From Pseudacidovorax sp. (GTDB lineage: Bacteria > Pseudomonadota > Gammaproteobacteria > Burkholderiales > Burkholderiaceae_C), in the NCBI RefSeq assembly GCF_017991995.1, contig NZ_JAGOPN010000029.1, forward strand, positions 1 through 63,996: 63,996 nt of DNA, read 5' to 3'. Below the pieces are notes generated by a model. That model was given only the letters and a program-made list of their open reading frames with translations. It did not search any database and was not told where the DNA came from. A program made the position numbers and the translations under genes. This document shows positions 50,368-58,685 of this stretch, in pieces; position 1 is the stretch's first letter, and each line of letters starts with the position of its first letter.

Positions 50368-50511
50368 ATTGTCAACAAAGTGTGTCCGCCAGAGGCGGCG
50401 GGCGCAGTGTAGGGAGGGTCTCCGGCTCGGGCGTTGCGGCTGTTGTGCCGCAGCTTCATCCATTTGGAGGATAGGCAGGCTCCACGCGCGCGACGCCATC
50501 GTCTGATCGGC

Positions 50512-50581
50512 TTGACGACCGCAGACCGCTGCATTAATCTCCGTTCATTCCATATATGAACATGCGTTTCTCTAAAGAAAC
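50512..50581 (+). promoter_or_regulatory. candidate promoter and paired palindromes before the aromatic cluster
   Basis: GTTCAT-N7-ATGAAC (50543-50561) and GTTTCT-N4-AGAAAC (50566-50581) are two perfect 6-bp inverted repeats whose centres lie about 21-22 bp, two helix turns, apart. TTGACG at 50512-50517 and ATTAAT at 50533-50538 give a rough -35/-10 pair with a short 15-bp spacer. The repeats sit just downstream, 16-54 bp before the first SDR start. IclR-type regulators bind such paired palindromes, and an IclR gene is in the cluster. Confidence 0.5.
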
Positions 50582-50596
50582 AAATGGATCCGCCCG

Positions 50597-51403
50597 ATGA
50601 ACATGACGCCCGACCCCGAGAGCCTGCGCAGCCTGATGGCCGAGCTTCCGCCCACCCTGCTGGCTGGCCGGCGCGTGCTGGTGACGGGCGGTGCGCGTGG
50701 GCTGGGCCTGGCCTTTGCCAAGTGCATTGCACAGGCCGGTGGCCGGGTCGTGATCGCCGACATCCTGGCTGACCTGGCCCGCAGTGAGGCTGCCGCGCTG
50801 CGCGGGCAGGGCCACGAGGTGCATGCGCTGGCGCTGGACCTGACCGATCCCGCCTCCGTCACGGCCTGCGCCGACGAGGCTGTGCGACTGCTCGGCGGAC
50901 TGGACGGCCTGGTCAACAACGGCGCCATCACCAACTCCGGTGGCCGCGATCCGCACGCGCTGGAGATCGAGATGTGGGACCGCGTGATGGACGTCAATGT
51001 CCGCGGCACCTGGCTCATGAGCCGCGCCTGCCACGGCGCGCTGGCGGCCAGCGGCCGTGGCGCCATCGTCAACCTGGCCTCCGACACCGCTCTCTGGGGC
51101 GCCCAGAACCTGCTGGCCTACGTGGCCAGCAAGGGCGCCGTGGCGGCCATGACCCGTTCGCTGGCGCGTGAATGGGGCGGTGCCAACATCACGGTCAATG
51201 CCATCGCGCCCGGCCTTACGCTGGTCGAGGCCACCGAATACGTGCCCAAGGCGCGCCACGACAAGTACCTCGAAGGCCGCGCCCTGCCGCGCGAGCAGCA
51301 GGCGGCCGATGTGTGCGGCGCGGTGCTGTTCGCGCTGTCGCCGCTGTCGCGCTTCGTCACCGGCCAGTTGCTGCCCGTCAACGGCGGCTTCGTGCTCAAT
51401 TGA
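50597..51403 (+). CDS. SDR-family NAD(P)-dependent oxidoreductase (1)
   Basis: Classical short-chain dehydrogenase of 268 residues. Cofactor motif VTGGARGLGLAFAKC, NNGAITNSGG (NNAG variant), catalytic Ser in IVNLASDT and Y175-x3-K179 in YVASKGAVAA are all present. First gene of the plus-strand aromatic cluster. It would oxidise an alcohol or dihydrodiol/hydroxy intermediate of the pathway; the substrate is not evident. An in-frame ATG at 50603 is an alternative start. Confidence 0.88.
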   Translation: MNMTPDPESLRSLMAELPPTLLAGRRVLVTGGARGLGLAFAKCIAQAGGRVVIADILADLARSEAAALRGQGHEVHALALDLTDPASVTACADEAVRLLGGLDGLVNNGAITNSGGRDPHALEIEMWDRVMDVNVRGTWLMSRACHGALAASGRGAIVNLASDTALWGAQNLLAYVASKGAVAAMTRSLAREWGGANITVNAIAPGLTLVEATEYVPKARHDKYLEGRALPREQQAADVCGAVLFALSPLSRFVTGQLLPVNGGFVLN

Positions 51404-51443
51404 TTTCCGCCTTCCGTCCCGAAACCGTTTGTAGGAGAGCCCC

Positions 51444-51995
51444 ATGACCGATCTGTCCGTCCAGCAGCAACTCGATCCTTCCAAGCCCAGCTGGGAGCGC
51501 CCCGAAGGCGCCAGCCTGGAGCAGTGGATGAACACGCGCATCGCGCGCTATTCCACCCGCCAGTACGACTGGGACGCGCTGAAGTTCCAGGCCGACTTCG
51601 ACCCCAAGTACCGCCGCGCCCAGATGCGCTACGTGGGCACCGGTGGCACCGGCGTCGCCTCGGACAACAACACCGTGCCGGCCGAGCACTTCACCTTCTC
51701 GACCATGGTGATCCCGGCCGGCCACGAAGGCCCGTCGCACCTGCACATCGACGTGGAAGAGGTCTTCTTCCTGATCCGCGGCAAGCTCAAGGTGGTGCTG
51801 ACCACGCCCGAGGGCGAGCGCTACGAGACCGTCATGACCGACCGCGACCTGATCTCGGTGCCGCCCGGCGTGTACCGCGAGGAGATCAACATCGGCGACG
51901 AGGACGCGCTGATGTGCGTGATGCTGGGTGCCAAGAAGCCCATCACGCCGACCTACCCGGCCGACCATCCGCTGACCAAGGTCAAGCGCGGCTGA
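51444..51995 (+). CDS. cupin-domain protein
   Basis: Single-domain cupin of 183 residues. The first cupin motif is GPSHLHIDVEEVFFLIRGKL (two His and a Glu as metal ligands) and the second lies in VPPGVYREEINIGDEDALM, which lacks the usual histidine. A weak relationship to gentisate-dioxygenase-like or mannose isomerase-like cupins is possible, so it may be a ring-cleaving or isomerising enzyme or only a binding protein. TAGGAGAG lies upstream of the ATG. Placed 40 bp after SDR 1. Confidence 0.8.
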   Translation: MTDLSVQQQLDPSKPSWERPEGASLEQWMNTRIARYSTRQYDWDALKFQADFDPKYRRAQMRYVGTGGTGVASDNNTVPAEHFTFSTMVIPAGHEGPSHLHIDVEEVFFLIRGKLKVVLTTPEGERYETVMTDRDLISVPPGVYREEINIGDEDALMCVMLGAKKPITPTYPADHPLTKVKRG

Positions 51996-52035
51996 TCGCC
52001 CGTTGCCCCTGCCATTGGCCGACCCGAGCTTGCCC

Positions 52036-52920
52036 ATGACCGCTGCTGCCGCCCCCGCTCCGCTGCCCGAAGCCGAAGTCGAGGCCCTCGACCGCCGCTT
52101 CCCCGTCCGTGAGGTGGCCCTGGCCCAGGGCGGCGTCGTGGCCGTGCGCGAGGCGGGGCAAGGCGCAGGCGGCCTGCCGTTGGTGTGCCTGCACGGCATC
52201 GGCTCGGGCTCGGCCTCCTGGCTGGGCGTGGCCGATGCGGTGGGTGGTGGCGCGCGGCTGATCGCCTGGGACGCGCCCGGCTATGGCACCTCCACGTCCG
52301 TGGCACGGCCGGCGCCGCGCGCCACCGACTACGCCGCGCGTCTGGCGGGACTGCTGGATGCGCTGGGCATCGCGCGCTGCGTGCTCGTCGGCCATTCGCT
52401 CGGCGCGCTGATGGCGGGCGGCGCCGTGCATGCCGGCGCACCCCTGGCCGGCCGCATCGCGCGGCTGGTGCTGATGAGCCCGGCCCGTGGCTATGGCGCG
52501 GCCGGCCGCGAGGCGCAGGCGCAGAAGGTGCGCAGCGAGCGCCTGGCCACGCTCGACCAACTGGGCATCGTCGGCATGGCCATGCAGCGCAGCGCGCGGC
52601 TCGTCTCGGACAACGCCAGCGAGCGTGCCCGCCAATGGGTGCGCTGGAACATGGGCCGGCTCAACGATGCCGGCTACCGCCAGGCCGTCGAACTGCTGAC
52701 CGGCGACGACCTGCTGGCCTACCTGCCGCCGGCCATGCCCGTGCAGGTGCTCTGCGGCAGCGAGGACGTGGTCACCACGCCCCTGGCCTGCGGCGAGGTG
52801 GCCCGGGCCTGTGGCGTCGAACTCGCCCTGCTGCCCGGTGCCGGCCATGCCTGCTACGTGGAGCAGCCGGCGCCCGTCGCGCAGTTGCTGATGGCCGCCG
52901 CCCAAGAACAAGACGCGTGA
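52036..52920 (+). CDS. alpha/beta hydrolase
   Basis: Alpha/beta-fold hydrolase of about 294 residues. Nucleophile elbow GHSLGAL with S121 (from this start), oxyanion segment CLHGIGSGSASWLG, and catalytic His in GAGHACYVEQPA. In aromatic clusters such enzymes hydrolyse the C-C bond of extradiol ring-fission products or lactones and esters. An extradiol dioxygenase is encoded further down, so a meta-cleavage hydrolase role is plausible but unproven. The start is ATG 52036; an upstream TTG (52003) is also in frame. Confidence 0.83.
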   Translation: MTAAAAPAPLPEAEVEALDRRFPVREVALAQGGVVAVREAGQGAGGLPLVCLHGIGSGSASWLGVADAVGGGARLIAWDAPGYGTSTSVARPAPRATDYAARLAGLLDALGIARCVLVGHSLGALMAGGAVHAGAPLAGRIARLVLMSPARGYGAAGREAQAQKVRSERLATLDQLGIVGMAMQRSARLVSDNASERARQWVRWNMGRLNDAGYRQAVELLTGDDLLAYLPPAMPVQVLCGSEDVVTTPLACGEVARACGVELALLPGAGHACYVEQPAPVAQLLMAAAQEQDA

Positions 52921-52933
52921 GGAGAGACACACC

Positions 52934-53776
52934 ATGAGCCAGACCGACACCCCTGACGCCCCCAGCGACGACAGCGGCGACCGCTACAACGTTCCCGCGC
53001 TGGAGCGCGGCCTGCGCCTGCTGTGCGAGTTCAGCCGCGACACGCCCACGCTCTCCGCCCCGGAGTTGGCCCGCCGCTTCAACCTGCCGCGTTCCACCGT
53101 CTTCCGCCTTCTATCCACGCTGGAGAACATGGGCTTCATCGAGAAGACCGAGAGTGGCCGCGACTACCGCCTGGGCCTGGCCGTGCTGCGCCTGGGCTTC
53201 GAATACCTGGCGTCGCTGGAGCTGACCGAGCTGGGCCTGCCGGTGCTCACCCGCCTGTCGGAGGACATCGGGCATGCCTGCAACATGGTGGTGCGCGATG
53301 GCCGTTCCATCGTCTACGTGGCCAAGACCGCGTCGCCCACGCCCTTCCGCAGCGCGGTCACGGTGGGCACCCGCCTGCCCGCCCATGCCACGGTGCTGGG
53401 CCATGTGCTGCTGGCCGACCTGAGCCTGCCGCAACTGCGCGCGCTCTATCCCGAGGACAAGCTCGAGGTCTTCTCGGACAACACGCCGCGCACCGTCAAC
53501 GCCCTGTTCGACATGGTCCAGACCGTGCGCGACCATGGCTACGTGCTGGGCGAGGGCTTCTTCGAAAGCAACATCTCCACCATCGCTGCGCCGGTGCGCG
53601 ACCGTGCGGGCCACACCATCGCTGCGCTGGGCGCGACCTTCACCACTGCGCACATCGACGAAGGCCCGGTGGACCAGCTGGTGCAGCGCGTTTGCTCCGC
53701 GGCCGATGAGATTTCTGGCCTGCTCGACGGCGCCCACCCGGGCATGACGCGCAAGGTCATCCCCTTGCGCCGCTGA
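52934..53776 (+). CDS. IclR-family transcriptional regulator
   Basis: 280-residue regulator. The N-terminal winged helix (about 18-85; PALERGLRLLCEFSRDTPT, ELARRFNLPRSTVFRLLSTL) is followed by an IclR effector domain (SLELTELGLPVLTRLSEDIG, RLPAHATVLGHVLLADL, GEGFFESNISTIAAPVRDRA). It lies inside the cluster, 13 bp after the hydrolase gene and 17 bp before SDR 2. IclR proteins of aromatic pathways act as activators or repressors in response to a pathway acid. Paired palindromes before SDR 1 are candidate sites. Confidence 0.93.
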   Translation: MSQTDTPDAPSDDSGDRYNVPALERGLRLLCEFSRDTPTLSAPELARRFNLPRSTVFRLLSTLENMGFIEKTESGRDYRLGLAVLRLGFEYLASLELTELGLPVLTRLSEDIGHACNMVVRDGRSIVYVAKTASPTPFRSAVTVGTRLPAHATVLGHVLLADLSLPQLRALYPEDKLEVFSDNTPRTVNALFDMVQTVRDHGYVLGEGFFESNISTIAAPVRDRAGHTIAALGATFTTAHIDEGPVDQLVQRVCSAADEISGLLDGAHPGMTRKVIPLRR

Positions 53777-53793
53777 ACACGCTTTCTTCCGCC

Positions 53794-54624
53794 ATGAATC
53801 CCACGTCTTCCTTCTTCGCCGCGGACGCCCTGGCCGGCCGCACAGCCGTCGTGACCGGTGGCTCCTCAGGCATCGGCTTGGCCACCGTTCAGGTGCTGCT
53901 GTCGGCCGGAGCCTCGGTCGCGCTGTGCGGCCGCAATGTGCAGCGGCTGGACAGCGCCGTCGCCGGCCTGCGCGAGCAGTTCCCCAACGCCAAGCTCTTC
54001 GCCCGCACCTGCGACGTGCTCGACGCCGACTCGGTCAAGTCCTTCGCCGCCGAGAGCCAGGCCGCGCTGGGCCCGGCCGCCATGCTGGTCAACAACGCGG
54101 GGCAGGGCCGGGTCTCCACCTTCGCCGACACCGACGACCAGGCCTGGATGGACGAGCTCAAGCTCAAGTTCTTCTCGATCATCCATCCCACCCGCGCCTT
54201 CCTGCCGCAGCTGGTGGCCGAGCGCCAGCGCCTGGGCGATGCGGCCATCGCCTGCGCCAACTCATTGCTGGCCCGCCAGCCCGAGCCGCACATGGTGGCC
54301 ACCTCGGCCGCGCGCGCGGGCATCCTGAATCTCGTGCGCTCGCTGGCCACCGAGTTCGCGCCGCAGGGCGTGCGCGTCAACGGCATCCTGATCGGCCTGG
54401 TCGAGTCCGGCCAATGGCGCCGCCGCTTCGAGGCGCGCGAGGACAAGTCGCAGGACTGGGCCACGTGGAGCGCCGAGCTGGCCATCAAGAAGCACATCCC
54501 GCTGCGCCGCCTGGGCCTGCCGGTGGAAGCGGCGCGCGCGCTGGCCTTCCTCGTCTCGCCCTTCTCGTCGTACACGAGCGGCAGCCACATCGACGTCTCG
54601 GGCGGCCATTCCAGAGCAGCCTGA
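53794..54624 (+). CDS. SDR-fold protein with altered catalytic residues (2)
   Basis: 276-residue SDR. The cofactor motif VTGGSSGIGLATVQVLL and VNNAGQGRVSTFAD are intact, but the Y-x3-K active site is replaced: the aligned segment is MVATSAARAG (T170 and R174 where Tyr and Lys are expected). The C-terminal SDR end (RRLGLPVEAARALAFLVSP) is normal. It may use another chemistry, act as a binding protein, or belong to a divergent SDR branch. It lies 30 bp before the ThDP enzyme gene. Confidence 0.85.
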   Translation: MNPTSSFFAADALAGRTAVVTGGSSGIGLATVQVLLSAGASVALCGRNVQRLDSAVAGLREQFPNAKLFARTCDVLDADSVKSFAAESQAALGPAAMLVNNAGQGRVSTFADTDDQAWMDELKLKFFSIIHPTRAFLPQLVAERQRLGDAAIACANSLLARQPEPHMVATSAARAGILNLVRSLATEFAPQGVRVNGILIGLVESGQWRRRFEAREDKSQDWATWSAELAIKKHIPLRRLGLPVEAARALAFLVSPFSSYTSGSHIDVSGGHSRAA

Positions 54625-54654
54625 AACAGCCCCGTCTTCGATTCCGGAATACCC

Positions 54655-56346
54655 ATGACCTCCACCCCCAAAGTCACCGTCGGCACGGTCGTCGCCGCCT
54701 TCCTCGAACAGTGCGGGGTCAAGGCCGCCTTCGGCGTGATCTCGATCCACAACATGCCGATCCTGGACGCCTTCGCGCTGCGCGGCCAGACGCGCTTCGT
54801 CATGGCCCGCGGCGAGGCCGGTGCCGGCAACATGGCCGATGCCTATGCCCGCTCCACCTCCAGCCTGGGCGTGTGCATCACCAGCACTGGCCCGGCCGCG
54901 GGCAACATCGCCGGCAGCCTGGTCGAGGCCCGCAACGCCGGCACACCGCTGCTGCACATCACCGGTCAGATCGAGACCCAGTACCTGGACCAGAACCTGG
55001 CCTACATCCACGAGGCACCCGATCAGCTGGCCATGCTGACAGCGGTCTCCAAAGCCGCCTTCCGCGTGCGCAATGCCGAGACCTGCCTGTCCACGCTCAA
55101 GGCCGCGGTGCAGGCCGCGCAGACCGCGCCCACCGGCCCGGTGAGCGTGGAGATTCCGATCGACATCCAGCAGTCGCTGATCGAGATGCCGGCCGACCTG
55201 TCGCCGCTGCCCATCACCGTGCCGGTGCCGAGCGAGGCCGCCATCGACGCGCTTGCCGAGCAATTGGCCGCCAAACGCCGTCCGCTGCTGTGGCTGGGCG
55301 GCGGCGCCCGCCATGCCGGCGCGGCCGTGGCCCGCCTCAAGGCGCTGGGCTTCGGCATCGTCAGCACGGTGCAGGGCCGCGGCATCGTGGCCGAGGACGA
55401 CCCGGCCTCGCTGGGCGCCTACAACATCCAGAAGCCGGTCGAGGCCTTCTACCAGCGCTGCGACGCCATGCTGGTGGTGGGCTCGCGCCTGCGCAGCAAC
55501 GAGACGCTGAAGTACGAACTCAAGCTGCCGCGCCCCCTGCTGCGCATCGACGCCGATGCCGCCCAGCAGGGCCGCTGCTATGCCGACGACGGCTTCGTCT
55601 GGGGTGACTCCGCCCTGGTGCTGGATGGCCTGGCCGACCGCCTGGAAGCCCGCGGCTGGAAGGCCGACCCGGAACTGCTGGCCGACCTGCGCAAGACGCA
55701 CGACGAAGTCGTGGCCTCCCTGCACGACGGCCTGGGCCCCTACACCGCGCTGGTGCAACAGCTGCAGAAGCAGGCAGGCCGCCAGTTCAACTGGGTGCGC
55801 GACGTCACGGTCTCCAACAGCACCTGGGGCAACCGCGAGCTGCGCTTCTTCGAGGCCAATGCCGGCGTGCACGCCACGGGCGGTGGCATCGGCATGGGCA
55901 TGCCCATGGCCATCGGCGCCGCGGTAGGCGCGGCCGTGACGGCCTCTGGCCGCAAGACGCTGGCTCTGGCCGGCGACGGCGGCTTCATCCTCAACCTGGG
56001 CGAGCTGGCCACGCTGGTGCAGGAAGAGTGCGATGCGCTCATCGTGCTGATGAACGACCAGCGCTACGGCGTGATCCAGAACATCCAGGACGCGTCCTAC
56101 GGCGGCCGCCGCTGCTATGTCGAGCTGCACACGCCCGACTATGCGCAGCTGTGCGCCTCGATCCGGCTGCCGCATGCCCGGGTGACGGACCTGGCCGAAC
56201 TGCCCGGCGTGCTCGACAGCGCGTGGTCGCGCAAGGGCCCCTTCCTGCTCGAGATCGACATGCGCGCCATCGGCGGCTTCAAGACCAACTTCGCTGGCCC
56301 GCCGGTGAACAAGATGGACCAGGTGCCCGCGGCACCTGCGGCTTGA
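54655..56346 (+). CDS. thiamine-diphosphate-dependent enzyme (acetolactate synthase / decarboxylase type)
   Basis: 563-residue ThDP enzyme with the three usual domains. The activating glutamate is E54 in ARGEAGAGNMADAY; the Mg-ThDP motif starts GDGGF (D441) and ends NDQRYGV. Families with this layout include benzoylformate decarboxylase, oxalyl-CoA decarboxylase and acetolactate synthase; the sequence does not settle which. Next to an aldehyde dehydrogenase, a 2-oxo acid decarboxylase making an aldehyde is plausible. It ends 7 bp before the aspartate-dehydrogenase-like gene. Confidence 0.85.
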   Translation: MTSTPKVTVGTVVAAFLEQCGVKAAFGVISIHNMPILDAFALRGQTRFVMARGEAGAGNMADAYARSTSSLGVCITSTGPAAGNIAGSLVEARNAGTPLLHITGQIETQYLDQNLAYIHEAPDQLAMLTAVSKAAFRVRNAETCLSTLKAAVQAAQTAPTGPVSVEIPIDIQQSLIEMPADLSPLPITVPVPSEAAIDALAEQLAAKRRPLLWLGGGARHAGAAVARLKALGFGIVSTVQGRGIVAEDDPASLGAYNIQKPVEAFYQRCDAMLVVGSRLRSNETLKYELKLPRPLLRIDADAAQQGRCYADDGFVWGDSALVLDGLADRLEARGWKADPELLADLRKTHDEVVASLHDGLGPYTALVQQLQKQAGRQFNWVRDVTVSNSTWGNRELRFFEANAGVHATGGGIGMGMPMAIGAAVGAAVTASGRKTLALAGDGGFILNLGELATLVQEECDALIVLMNDQRYGVIQNIQDASYGGRRCYVELHTPDYAQLCASIRLPHARVTDLAELPGVLDSAWSRKGPFLLEIDMRAIGGFKTNFAGPPVNKMDQVPAAPAA

Positions 56347-56353
56347 GGACGCC

Positions 56354-57157
56354 ATGGCTTTGAAGTTCGCCCTGATCGGCTGCGGCGCCATCGGCACCGC
56401 GCTGCTGGAACTGGTGAAGGCCGACGTCGGCCTGGCCGCAGCGGCCATCGTGGTGCCCGAGGGCAGTGAGGCCGCGGCGCAGGACGTGGCCGCACGCCTC
56501 GCCCCCGGCGCGCAGGTGCTGCAGGCCGTGCCGGCCGATGGCATCGATCTGGTGGTCGAAGCGGCCGGCCATGCCGCCATCGAGCAGCATGTGCTGCCGG
56601 CGCTCAAGCGCGGCATTCCCGCCATCGTGGCTTCGGTCGGTGCGCTGTCGGCGCCCGGCTTGCCGGAGCAACTGGAGGCCGCAGCCCGAGAAGGCGGCAC
56701 GCAGGTGCAGCTGATCGCCGGCGCCATCGGCGCCATCGACGCCCTGGCCGCCGCCCGCATCGGTGGGCTGGAGACGGTGCGCTACACCGGCCGCAAGCCG
56801 CCCCGCGCCTGGAAGGGCACGCCGGCGGAGGAGGGCCGCGACCTCGACGCCCTGGCGGCGGAGGTGGTGATCTTCGAGGGCAGCGCCCGCGATGCCGCGC
56901 GCCTGTTCCCCAAGAACGCCAACGTGGCGGCCACCGTGTCGCTGGCCGGTCTGGGCCTGGACCGCACCACGGTGCGCCTGATCGCCGACCCGGCCGTGAC
57001 CGAGAACGTGCACCAGGTGGAGGCCGATGGCGCCTTCGGCCGCTTCGAGCTGACCATGCGCAACCAGCCGCTGGCCGCCAATCCCAAGACCTCGGCGCTG
57101 ACCGTGTACAGCGCGGTGCGCGCGCTGCGCGGTCGTGTGGCGCCCCTGGTCATCTGA
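56354..57157 (+). CDS. aspartate dehydrogenase-like protein
   Basis: 267-residue NAD(P)-dependent L-aspartate dehydrogenase family protein. Rossmann motif ALIGCGAIGTALLEL at the N terminus; conserved TGRKPPRAWKGTPAEEG; active-site H220 in TENVHQVEADGAFGRFEL; C-terminal NPKTSALTVYSAVRALR. By family it would interconvert aspartate and iminoaspartate. Its presence between a ThDP enzyme and an aldehyde dehydrogenase in a ring-degradation cluster is unusual and suggests an amino-dicarboxylate intermediate or a changed substrate; this is inference. Confidence 0.85.
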   Translation: MALKFALIGCGAIGTALLELVKADVGLAAAAIVVPEGSEAAAQDVAARLAPGAQVLQAVPADGIDLVVEAAGHAAIEQHVLPALKRGIPAIVASVGALSAPGLPEQLEAAAREGGTQVQLIAGAIGAIDALAAARIGGLETVRYTGRKPPRAWKGTPAEEGRDLDALAAEVVIFEGSARDAARLFPKNANVAATVSLAGLGLDRTTVRLIADPAVTENVHQVEADGAFGRFELTMRNQPLAANPKTSALTVYSAVRALRGRVAPLVI

Positions 57158-57184
57158 CGACGAAACACGAGAGAGAAGCCCCCG

Positions 57185-58660
57185 ATGCCCAACCTGGAAC
57201 TGCTCCCCATCAACGTGGCCGGCGAATGGCGCCTGGGCGGCGGCGATGAGTACCGGAGCCTGTACCCGGCGACTGGCGAGCCCATCGCCCGCCTGCGCGC
57301 CGCCAGCCTGGCCGATGTGGAAGAGGCCATCGCCCGTGCCGACGTGGCCTTCCGCACCAGCGGCTGGGCCCAGATGCTGCCGCACCTGCGCGCCGCCGTG
57401 CTGCACCGCGTGGCCGCCCTCATCCGCGAGCGCGCCGAAGACCTGGCGCAGAAGCAGCGCCTGGACAACGGCAAGCCCATCAGCGAGACCCGTGCGCTGG
57501 TCGCCAGCGCCGCCGGCACCTTCCAGTTCTTCGCCGCCGCGCTGGAGACGCTGGAGGACACCATCACGCCCTCGCGCGGGCCGTTCGTGACGATGAGCGT
57601 GCACGAGCCCATGGGCGTCGTGGCCGCCATCACGCCCTGGAACTCGCCCATCGCCAGCGAGGCGCAGAAGCTCGCGCCCGCCCTGGCCGCCGGCAATGCC
57701 GTGGTGGTCAAGCCTGCCGAGGTGACGCCGTTGATGGCGCTGGAGTTGGCCAGGATCTGCGAAGAGGCTGGTGTGCCCCGCGGCATCGTCAGCGTGCTGC
57801 CGGGCAAGGGCTCGGTGATCGGCGACGCCATCACCAAGCATCCGCTGGTCAAACGCGTGTCCTTCACCGGCGGCACCGCCACCGGCAAGCACATCGCCCA
57901 CATCGCGGCCGACAAGATGATGCCGGTGTCGCTGGAGCTGGGTGGCAAGTCGCCCACCATGGTGCTGGAGGACGCGGACCTGGACCATGCCGTGGCCGGC
58001 GTGCTCTACGGCATCTTCAGCAGCTCGGGCGAGTCGTGCATCGCGGGCTCGCGCCTGTTCGTGGCGCGCGGCATCTACGACGAGTTCGTGACCCGCGTGG
58101 CCGAGGCCGCCAAGAACCTGCGTGTGGGCGATCCGGCGGACGAACGCACGCAGATGGGCCCGCTGATCACCGCCAGGCACCGTGAGGGCATCGAGCGCTA
58201 TGTGGACCTGGGCGTCAGCGAAGGCGGCCGCATCCGCACCGGCGGCGTGCGTCCGCAGGGCGCGGCCTTCGACAAGGGCTACTTCTACACGCCCACCATC
58301 CTCGAAGGCCTTACCAACAACGCCCGCATCACGCAGGAAGAGATCTTCGGGCCGGTGCTGGTCGCCATGCCCTTCGACAACGAAGAGGAACTGATCGCCC
58401 AGGCCAACGACAGCGTCTATGCGCTGGCGGCGGGCGTGTGGAGCCGCGATTTCAAGCGCGCCTGGCGCCTGGGCCGCGCGGTGCAGGCGGGCACCGTCTG
58501 GGTCAACACCTACAAGCAGTTCTCCGTCTCCACGCCCTTCGGCGGCTGGCGCGACTCGGGCCTGGGCCGCGAGAAGGGCCGCGAAGGCATCTTCCAGTAC
58601 ATGGAGCAGAAGAGCATGTACTGGGGCACGAACGAAGCCCCGATCCCATGGTCGAAGTGA
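57185..58660 (+). CDS. NAD(P)-dependent aldehyde dehydrogenase
   Basis: 491-residue aldehyde dehydrogenase. Catalytic residues are E251 in SLELGGKSP and C285 in SSGESCIAGS, with the usual 34-residue spacing. The cofactor site is SFTGGTATGK and the N-terminal fold contains AAITPWNSPIASEAQKLAP. It would oxidise a pathway aldehyde such as a hydroxymuconic semialdehyde or the product of the ThDP decarboxylase. It lies 25 bp before the dioxygenase gene; AGAGAGAAG precedes the ATG. Confidence 0.92.
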   Translation: MPNLELLPINVAGEWRLGGGDEYRSLYPATGEPIARLRAASLADVEEAIARADVAFRTSGWAQMLPHLRAAVLHRVAALIRERAEDLAQKQRLDNGKPISETRALVASAAGTFQFFAAALETLEDTITPSRGPFVTMSVHEPMGVVAAITPWNSPIASEAQKLAPALAAGNAVVVKPAEVTPLMALELARICEEAGVPRGIVSVLPGKGSVIGDAITKHPLVKRVSFTGGTATGKHIAHIAADKMMPVSLELGGKSPTMVLEDADLDHAVAGVLYGIFSSSGESCIAGSRLFVARGIYDEFVTRVAEAAKNLRVGDPADERTQMGPLITARHREGIERYVDLGVSEGGRIRTGGVRPQGAAFDKGYFYTPTILEGLTNNARITQEEIFGPVLVAMPFDNEEELIAQANDSVYALAAGVWSRDFKRAWRLGRAVQAGTVWVNTYKQFSVSTPFGGWRDSGLGREKGREGIFQYMEQKSMYWGTNEAPIPWSK

Positions 58661-58685
58661 CCCTGAACCCCAAGGAAATCAAGCA

